Part shown: positions 57,163 to 64,000 of the stretch, piece by piece | How positions within the stretch are numbered: position 1 is the stretch's first letter | Layout of the letters: the number at the start of each line of letters is the position of its first letter | Assembly: GCA_947561395.2 (NCBI GenBank) | Contig: OX387187.1 | Coordinates: 40,591,829-40,655,828, forward strand | Reading direction: 5' to 3' | DNA from: Buxus sempervirens | Lineage: Eukaryota; Streptophyta; Magnoliopsida; Buxales; Buxaceae | DNA length: 64,000 nt | Made by a program: the position numbers and the translations under genes | The notes under the pieces: generated by a model | Databases searched by the model: none | Seen by the model: the letters and a program-made list of their open reading frames with translations, nothing else | Told to the model about the DNA's origin: nothing

Positions 57163-59807
57163 AAAGAAAAAATGCAAAAAAAAAGAGCTAAGGATGAAAA
57201 ATCCGAATTTTTTACCTGTTTTACCTGTGTACAAGTCATAATTGCATAAAATTAAAAACAAAAGATGTGCAAGACAAGAGAGAATGAATCAAAGCTTTTT
57301 TTCATATATATATGTAAGTTTTTTGTACAATGATGATGGAAAAGACATAAAAATCCTAATCTACTACTCTTGTGCAGGATCATCCCCGCGCCCTCTACCA
57401 CGCGCTCTACGGCCTCTCCCTCGAGACGGTCGGCGCCTATAATAGGACAGGAGGCGCTCCGCCATATAGCGCGGTCTCCGTCCTATGAAGGACTGAAGCT
57501 GGTACTCGACGCAGTAATCCGACGTGTCGGGAGAAGGGACAGGAACAGAATCGGAGGAAGCCTCGGGCTCAGCAGGTACGGGCTCAACTGGACCCTCAGC
57601 TACAACAGTCTCTGCTCCCGCATGTCCAGAAGGCCCAGCAGCAGAAGAAGGGCCAGGAGCAGAAATGTCTGTGCCAAATGGAGAAAAATCAGGAATTGAG
57701 AGACTAAGATGAACAAAAGAGAAGAAGCTAAGGAAAACATACCAGGGATATCTACAGCAGGCACTAGGGGATCCGGATCCACCGGGTCAGCAGCAGGGAC
57801 CTCCTCCGGCTCAGGAACCATCACTGGAGATGAAGGAACAGCCGGGGCATCCGCAGAAGCAGCTGGGGCATCAGTAGGTGGAACATCACCAGGATCAGCA
57901 GCTGGGACATCCATAGGATCCGTAGCCCGAGCAGGAGACGGGTCAGGAATGAGGAAATCATGCTCGAAGGCAACATCCTGATCTGGGACCGAGCCCTGCA
58001 CAAGTCAAACAAGCATATCAGAATATCAGAAACAGGAAAATGAAAGAAACGAAAATATAAGAAGGCCAGATACCTGTCTAGCCTGGAGCTCAGCAACCAA
58101 GGCCTCCAGCTCCCTGATCCGGGCATCCTGCTGGGCCAAGACCGCATCATGCTCAGAGATCATATCATCGATCGCGGCCCGCTGGCTCTCGAACCGGTCC
58201 CGAATGATGTTCAGCTCGTGTACCTGCCAACAAGAACAGAAGTAGGGTCAGAAATACATAAGGGAAGAAAAGATGAAGATATGAAAAGTACAAGACTTAC
58301 TGTGTCCTCATGAATCCGGATACGGATCCCGCCGATCTCTGTCTCCCCGGCACGAGTGGGTCGATCCATCAAGCATCCTATAGATACCCGCTGGAACCAC
58401 TCGTCGTAATCTCCAGCTACTGTGAGCCCCTCTGCATCCAGGAAGTGATCAAACTGATCAACATCAAAGCCTGGGAGGAGTGTGTCGGGACCCACAGGAG
58501 GAGGAGGGACGGGGATGCGAAGTGCGCCAGTGTGCTGGAAGTACAGGCGCTCTCCCAAGTACATCACCCTACCAAGCCTCCCAAGGAAGCACTGGTAGGG
58601 CTGACGTCGTCGATCTCTATCGAAGGCATCCTGTACCGCCATCTCACGGGCCACTCCGACGTCCACGTCATCAAATCGAGACAGGAGGAGCTGCAAAAAA
58701 GAGAAATAATCAGGTACAGTCAAGATACAGAAAAAGAAATAAAAAGGAAAAAGGATAAAAGGTTTACATCAGGTCGGCGGGCACGGTCCAAGTGCACCCG
58801 AGCGGTGCAGGGCTGACTCCTATCAGCATCCCGGACCTGGGCCGACCATCGCAAAGCCACTGGGAAATCTGCGACCTCAGGTACCGGGGATGGGCGGAAG
58901 AAAGTCATGTAGGTGTACATGAACACCTGGCAAAAGAAAAATCGGTCAGGAAAAGATAAAGCCTAAAGAGTTAAACCAAATAGATGAATTCAATACCTGT
59001 AGAATCTGCCAGAAAAACCGGCTGCTGACTCCATCGCCTCTCGGAGATGCTAAGCCTCGAACCGCTCGGCACAGCCCGGCCAGGATGGTCCCATAGATGA
59101 GTCGGCCCCATGCCAGCTGACGGGTCTGACGAAGATCTCTCAAAGCGTCCAAGAAAAGTGGGCTGACACCGGTGGTATCCTCCGGGAAAAAAGCAGCTCA
59201 CAAGCATCAACAAGAAAACATGCCGGAAGATAGGCACAAAATCTGCATCCTCCACGGAGATGGTCACATGTCTCCCGTCGTAATGACGAGCCAGGCTCTC
59301 TCGCAGCCAGCTGATGGAAAGACGACCACTCCGCCCATCCCAAGCAGCAGGTGGCAAGGCCGGATATCCCAGAAGGAGGCCAATGTCCTCCGCAGAAGGT
59401 CGCTCCAAGACAATGGTCCGCCCCGTCAAGGGAATACCGGTGATCATCACAAAATCTGAGGGGCGGATCCCTAGCTCCACGTCCGGAAGATGGAATGACT
59501 GGGTCTCCGGGAAATATCTCTCCATCATGGCGAAGATGAGCGGACGATCGGCTCTGAAGGATGGGATGCTAAGGAAGTGGTCCAGATGACACCTCCCAAA
59601 CTCCCGCCTGAGTGCCAGGGAAAGCGACTGAGCTAACTCACTAAATCTCCCCCAACTACCCCGCAGATGGGAAGAATAATATGGAAGCGGCACATCTGCC
59701 CTGATGCACATAGAGGGTGTAGACACCCCAAATTGCACAAACAATCATCAAAAATCATTATCTCCTGGAAAGCCAGCACAGAATTTGAAGAAAATAAACT
59801 TTTACCT

Positions 59808-59949
59808 GTATCCGGATTGAGTATCCGGATGCAAGTATCCTTTCCCGTATCCGGATACTCATACCGGATACATGTGAGCCTTAGCGTATCCGGTACCATG
59901 TACCGGATACCTTAAGGCCCTTTGTTATCCGGTCTGATATACCGGATAC
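59808..59949. promoter_or_regulatory. Palindrome cluster 4 (solo LTR), 4 units
   Basis: Units start at 59808, 59847, 59886 and 59925, again 39 bases apart. The second and third are perfect; the first ends CCGGATGC and the fourth differs in the outermost base. Confidence 0.9.
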
Positions 59950-60105
59950 CTTAAGTTTGCTCAAAATTAGGGTTTTCCGAGAGCTTTTCACTTTTACCAC
60001 CATGTCCCTCATTAAATGAGGGGAAATCACGGAAATAACCTTAGGGTTTAGGTTGGAGGGGTTCTAGACATTAATTTGTGTCTACCAATGACCTTAGCCC
60101 TTGCC

Positions 60106-60113
60106 TATAAATA
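60106..60113 (+). promoter_or_regulatory. TATA box of the solo LTR
   Basis: TATAAATA, at the same place as in the 5' LTR. Confidence 0.7.
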
Positions 60114-62414
60114 GGAGCCTCCTCCTTGAGCAAAGACACACAACTCTTGTTTTGAATTCTCGCAAAGAAGAACTCCAAGAGAAGAAGAAAACCGCTGTGG
60201 AATCGCCTCCAGCACTCAGGTAAGCCTCAACTTTTCTTTTTATTTTCTGTCTTTACATTCCTAGATCTAGATCTCTTCTTCTACCTTTCTGTAGTGTAAA
60301 GCCTTGTTTGTATGTGTGGAAATCCTTCCCCGACTCAAAGTATCTCAAGACTCCCCTAACCGTAAAACGTGAAGGCGGATCTAGAAGAAACGAGACTGGG
60401 GATTGACCCTAGTGCTAGAACCTATGTAGCATAAGGCCTTTTGGATTGATTGTAAACCGTTCCATATTCAAAGTACCCTTGATTATCTTAAAGAGAACAG
60501 AGGGAAACGATAATGGAACGGAACCCTAGGCTATGCTAGAACCTATTTTGTTGAATCTATATGCATGTTGTATTGATCTTGTTTGGGTTTTTACACTTGC
60601 ACATACATATCATTATTTTGGCGGGATAGGTTCATATTTGGGGTTTATTGCATTTATTGTGATAAAACTCCAATAAATGGCCTCAATCAAATTCTGGAGT
60701 GTTTTTAAATGTTTTTCAAAGGTTTTGGATTCATCTCACACGAATCACACACTTTTTGTCAATTTTCGGATTTGGTTTTCTTCAAGAGTGGCTTAACTTG
60801 ACAGCACCTGTACCCTTACTTCGGACGCCCATAACTTCATCATCCGGATGAATTTTGGGGTGATTCTAGAACCGTGGGAAAGGTGAGGCCGTCTAGTTTA
60901 TGTCCACCAAATTTCATGAATTTTGATCTAGCGGATTTTTGACACCTCTCTGTCGAAGTTGAGTGGACAGTTCAGGTTCAAGTACAGAACTTGTCACTTC
61001 GACGGACCGCCATGTGTTCGTTTTAAGTCCGATTCAAGTGATTTTTATTTCTGAGTACTCCTTTTTGAGTCTATTTTCAAATCCAGTTGGTTTCATAATT
61101 TTTGGATTCCATTTGAATTATTGGTAGCCGATTTACTCAGAACTGCTCATTTGCATTTTTCTGGGTAAATCTGTGATCTTCGGGGCCTGTTCGGGAGACC
61201 ACCCAAGGCACATCCGAAGGGATTTTTGTATGAGGCTAGTTTCTGTTGAAAGATGGCCATATAGACTTCAATCACACCAAATTTCGTGGACTTTTATGTA
61301 GTGGAGTTTTCTAGACAATTTTCCAAAGTTGCCCACTTACCACTTTTAAAACTCCCCAGCAGCAACTTCAAAGGAGCGTAACTCCTAGATTTTTCATCGG
61401 AATGAAGTGAAATTTTGCATGAGACTCTTATTTACCCTAATCTTTCAAATGGATTTGGTTTGGTTCAATTTAGAATTGGATTTGAATGATTTCAAGGCAA
61501 ATAGCATACTTTTTACCGAATTTGATTTAACTTGGTTTGGAGCAACTTGTGCTTTGATTTCCACCTCTTTAATGTTCCAGAAATGATATTGACATAAAAT
61601 GAGAACCCAAAATTCATTTGGATTCTCATGTGAAGATATCATACATTTGACCTTTTTTCAAAGTTTCTCATGATTTTTAGCAAGCTTTCTTACTTTGTTT
61701 TCGCATGAACATACACTTGGCAACCACTTCGTGTGGATGAATGGGGGTGCCTAACACCTTCCCCCGTTCATAATCTAATCCCCTTACCCATCTCTGGATT
61801 TGATTTTCAAGTAGGATTATTTTTATCCTAGAATGTTTCTTTTGTCTCTTTTTTTCTTATTTTTGAATCTTTTGGTGTCCATTCTCACCCCAAAATCATG
61901 AATGGTGGCGACTCTCCCAATTTTTGCGTTGAGCCCGTGTGTTGACGGAGGGATGATCACTCCGGTGATTTTTTCCCATGTCTCACAGAGGGGTGGCTAT
62001 CCAAGCCACGGAGGAGCTCTGTATCATGCATAGAGGCCCTCAACTCCTCAGAGACCCCTGCCAGAGCTACAGCAGTACCCTCCTGAGCTACACCTCCGGC
62101 TCTGCCTCGGCCTCGACCATGGCCTCTCTCGTCCTCAAGGGCCTGACCCTGAACTCTGCCTCTGCCTCAGCCTCGACCCCGAGCCGGTGCAACCACGGGC
62201 TAAATTTAAAGAGAAAGGTGTGAGGATTGGTGTAGGAAAAGAATAAAAGGCGGAAAAGAAGAACTGGAAAGCCTACCTCGGCAGAGCTCTCCCTGGAGAC
62301 ATCTAATGGCTCAGACAAGGTAGCGCTGGAGCTCGCCTCTGTCCGAGCCCGCGAACTAGAGGGCTGATCAGCAGGGTCAGCCTCCTCTCTAACTCGGGAA
62401 CGACTCCTAGCCAT

Positions 62415-63265
62415 CTACACAGGGAAGTGTTTTATGAATTTCAGTTTAAATTTATGAAATTTTTCTTTGCTTATAGTTCCCGTTCAGTTTTACATGATTT
62501 TTCCAGATCATCGTGAATCGTGCCCGAGGGTATTTTATCTGTTTCAGGCCAAAGTATTAGAAAATGTTTGGTATTTTTGTCCAATTAACAAGATATTCTA
62601 TTTCTAAGATATTTCTGTAAAGCTTAATATTTTCTTAATTTGCTTTCAGGGTTACCAGACGTAATCAGAAAAACAATGTGCAGAGCAAAGTCCATTCAAG
62701 AACAAATAATGGATGCATCGCCTCTATTGGAAAAGTGTTAAAGTGAAAAGTCCAAGCGGGTTGCAAAAAGAAAAAAAAATCCAGCATGCAATTAACAGTT
62801 CCATAAGTACCATCGGCAGGCAGTCCTAAGGATTGCACAAGCCACAATTATATAAGCAGCTCCAAGAAGTGGCAAGATAAAATTAAAAGTCAAAGAAAAT
62901 TTCAGAAAAACAGAAAAAATCATGGCATTAAGTCTGAGAATTCTATCATAGGCTATATGGGAAATCATGCCAGGAGCAATGCAGTTGTGAATCAGCACTA
63001 ACAAGGAATCCAAACCAGTTGCAGGGATTATCAGAAATACAAAACTATAGTTCTCGGTATACAGTGGGAAGTCAAACATACCAAAGAGGAAATTTTCCAA
63101 TTACCAATAAGGTTTGCTCGGAGAGATGAACTGCTGGTTAACCAAGGACAAATCCAATCAACAATAATCCAACATGATCAGAGCAAAAACATGCTTGGAT
63201 TCAATGGAATTATGCAAGAAAAAGAGAAAAAAAAAACATGCTTGACTGGGTCGGATTGCCCTTAC
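62415..63265 (-). other. Predicted 5'-leader intron of the PMD gene
   Basis: On the minus strand a donor (CAACCA-GTAAGG, gt at 63265) and an acceptor ('cttccctgtgtag') directly before the ATG at 62414 bound an 851-base AT-rich stretch with no coding content. Large leader introns next to the ATG are common in highly expressed plant genes. This is inference from splice signals only. Confidence 0.5.
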
Positions 63266-63587
63266 TGGTTGAGCAGCAAAGAAGGGAATCGGGTTGGTGA
63301 AGAATCAGTCACAGGCAATCACCGGAGATCAACACCCCACACTGAGTTGATAAAGTCGTCGGAAATCAAAAAAATTTGAAGAAAGCCGAGCTAGGGCTCA
63401 GTCGCGGCAATGAGGGAAGGTCGCCGGAATCGCAGAGTGTCGCCGGCAGCAATAGGAGACGCCGGAGCTATTGGATGTCGCCCGAAAAGAAGGACGAGTC
63501 GTCGGGTGTCGAAGGAAAGAAGAGAGTAGCCGGTCTTTGTAATCGGGGAAGAAAGAAGAGAAGGGGAAAAGTCGCGGTCGCGCGCGA
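63266..63587 (-). other. Probable transcribed 5' leader exon of the PMD gene
   Basis: GC-rich, pyrimidine-biased on the minus strand ('ctcttctttcttcccc', 'tccggcgacc'), directly downstream of the TATA box and upstream of the leader-intron donor. The plus-strand frame at 63376-63594 is the shadow of this leader. Confidence 0.5.
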
Positions 63588-63588
63588 C

Positions 63589-63596
63589 TTATAAAA
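63589..63596 (-). promoter_or_regulatory. TATA box of the antisense PMD gene
   Basis: Minus strand reads AGCTTTTATAAGTCGCG, six bases downstream (gene sense) of palindrome cluster 5. Confidence 0.65.
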
Positions 63597-63602
63597 GCTT
63601 GG

Positions 63603-63666
63603 GTATCCGGTCACTCAGACCGGATACAAGCGAGTGCATGCTTATCCGGATACACATACCGGATAC
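63603..63666. promoter_or_regulatory. Palindrome cluster 5 (PMD promoter), 2 units
   Basis: Units start at 63603 and 63642, 39 bases apart. The first is perfect with core TCACTCAGA, the second differs only in the outermost base. A-rich simple sequence follows where further units would be expected. Confidence 0.9.
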
Positions 63667-63778
63667 CAAAGGAAAAAAGAAAAAAAAAACAGAAAAAAAA
63701 ACAGAAAAGAAAAAAAAAAGAAAAAAAAAGAAAAAAAAAGGAAAAAGAAAAAAAAGAAAAGAAAAGAAAAAAAAGAGC
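63667..63778. repeat. A-rich simple repeat
   Basis: 'gaaaaaaaaa' units; the frames through it are artefacts. Confidence 0.9.
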
Positions 63779-63825
63779 AAACTTGTGCTATAAGTCTTAC
63801 TATTTTCTCAAAATCCCTATTTTGC

Positions 63826-64000
63826 CTTAAAATCCACCTCGCAGCCACGAGAGCTCAGTGGAATTTAGGGCAACCTTGGGAAATGTGCTGGTCCAAAGGA
63901 TGATGTCCACTCAACTTTTAACTTGGTTTGATAAAAACATCAGTTTTCAAAAATCCTATTTTTGGGCTTAAAATCCACTTCATAGCCACGAGAGCTCAGT
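63826..64000. repeat. Direct repeat at window end
   Basis: 'cttaaaatccacctcgcagccacgagagctcagt' at about 63826 recurs as 'cttaaaatccacttcatagccacgagagctcagt' at about 63968, a unit of about 141 bases. It may be the start of a longer tandem array belonging to the big element. Confidence 0.75.

Larger units (their letters stand above)
59718..61987 (+). mobile_element. Solo LTR of the host element's own family, TSD GAGGG
   Basis: TGTAGACACCCC to TGTCTCACA, 2270 bases, flanked by GAGGG (59713-59717 and 61988-61992). Closely related to the 5' LTR at 37339. Excising it with one GAGGG rejoins exon 2 of the PMD gene in the right phase, so it is a later insertion and not the 3' LTR of the big element. 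Confidence 0.93.
57364..62414 (-). pseudogene. Antisense plant-mobile-domain (PMD) gene, 7 coding exons
   Basis: Coding exons (minus): 62414-62277; 62199-61988 plus 59717-58997; 58926-58768; 58690-58301; 58223-58074; 57995-57743; 57668-57364, all with GT-AG borders and consistent phase. About 773 residues. The PMD lies in exons 2-4 (LPYYSSHLRGSWGRFSELAQ, FHLPDVELGIRPSDFVMITG, RQLAWGRLIYGTILAGLCRA, FMYTYMTFFRP, CFLGRLGRVMYL). Then come a coiled coil (IRELEALVAELQARQ), a Pro/Ala/Asp-rich acidic part and an Arg/Gly-rich tail (YYRRRPSRGRGRRARGRGRG). Damage: a TGA for Arg at about 62169-62171, one extra base in the run 59186-59191, and a solo LTR in exon 2. Host relatives MAIN/MAIL1 act in nuclear gene and transposon silencing. 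Confidence 0.85.
37339..64000 (+). mobile_element. Giant Tat/Ogre-like Gypsy retrotransposon (runs off window)
   Basis: Starts with a 2287-base LTR, a primer-binding site at 39628, then leader, CCAAT-dyad satellite, gag, protease, RT, a degenerate RNase H, a second archaeal-type RNase H, integrase, and two antisense genes. Two RNase H regions, great length and an antisense coding block between integrase and the 3' end are typical of the Tat/Ogre branch. No matching 3' LTR is in view: the similar LTR at 59718 has its own target-site duplication and is a later solo insertion. Visible length is 26.6 kb including two solo LTRs (3382 and 2270 bases). Confidence 0.85.

Noticed and set aside
59032..59214. 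An apparent second protein frame within the PMD exon (59152-58946)
   Set aside because: Not a separate gene: it is the continuation of the PMD frame after the six-base-run shift at 59186-59191.
37339..61987. LTRs at 37339 and 59718 as the two ends of one 24.6-kb element
   Set aside because: The second LTR is flanked by its own GAGGG duplication and splits a PMD exon that rejoins in phase without it; the flank of the first (CTCCT) does not match.
63376..63594. Plus-strand basic protein of 72 codons
   Set aside because: It is the reverse of the likely 5' leader of the minus-strand PMD gene; no homology and no promoter on that strand.

Overview
The window is nuclear DNA from a flowering plant, probably a eudicot. 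The evidence is an intron-bearing expansin-like B gene, BDA1-type ankyrin/PGG genes, plant CACTA, hAT, Helitron, LINE, Copia and Tat/Ogre-type Gypsy elements, and GT-AG introns throughout. No bacterial, organellar or viral replicon features were seen. Only one host gene looks complete: the expansin-like B gene at 9862-11121 (+). Almost everything else is layered transposon insertions into decayed ankyrin genes.

Left part (1-11.5 kb). A minus-strand Gypsy LTR fragment (1-1731) sits in a broken Copia element (1732-2375). Unrecognised single-copy-looking DNA follows, then a frameshifted ankyrin pseudogene (5940-6616, -) and the expansin gene.

Middle part (11.3-36 kb). A small tandem duplication joins the 3' flank of the expansin gene to the 3' end of an ankyrin gene (copy A about 11275-21245, copy B about 21246-22580). 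Copy A was later inflated by a 5'-truncated LINE (TSD at 11512 and 13652) and a hAT element (8-bp TSD) that itself holds one or two solo LTRs. Copy B took up a 245-bp Helitron. The downstream ankyrin pseudogene is split by a LINE fragment (15-bp TSD), which is split in turn by a 10.2-kb CACTA element (23687-33904, TSD ATT). The CACTA carries TNP2- and TNP1-type transposase genes and a captured exon of a DEG7-like protease.

Right part (37.3-64 kb). One very large Tat/Ogre-like element starts with an LTR at 37339 and runs off the window, so at least 26.6 kb is visible. On the sense strand it has a primer-binding site, a CCAAT-dyad satellite, gag, protease, RT, two RNase H regions and integrase. 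On the opposite strand it carries two separately promoted, spliced genes: an intact DUF7745 gene (55169-56891) and a plant-mobile-domain (PMD) gene (57364-62414). Two solo LTRs interrupt it: a foreign one inside gag (43920-47301, TSD GCAGC) and one of its own family inside the PMD gene (59718-61987, TSD GAGGG).

The most unusual signal is a 25-bp inverted repeat (GTATCCGG-N9-CCGGATAC) arranged at exactly 39-bp steps. It occurs in five separate places: both LTRs, the internal leader, and directly upstream of the TATA boxes of both antisense genes. This looks like a shared regulatory module that couples the LTR with the antisense cassette.
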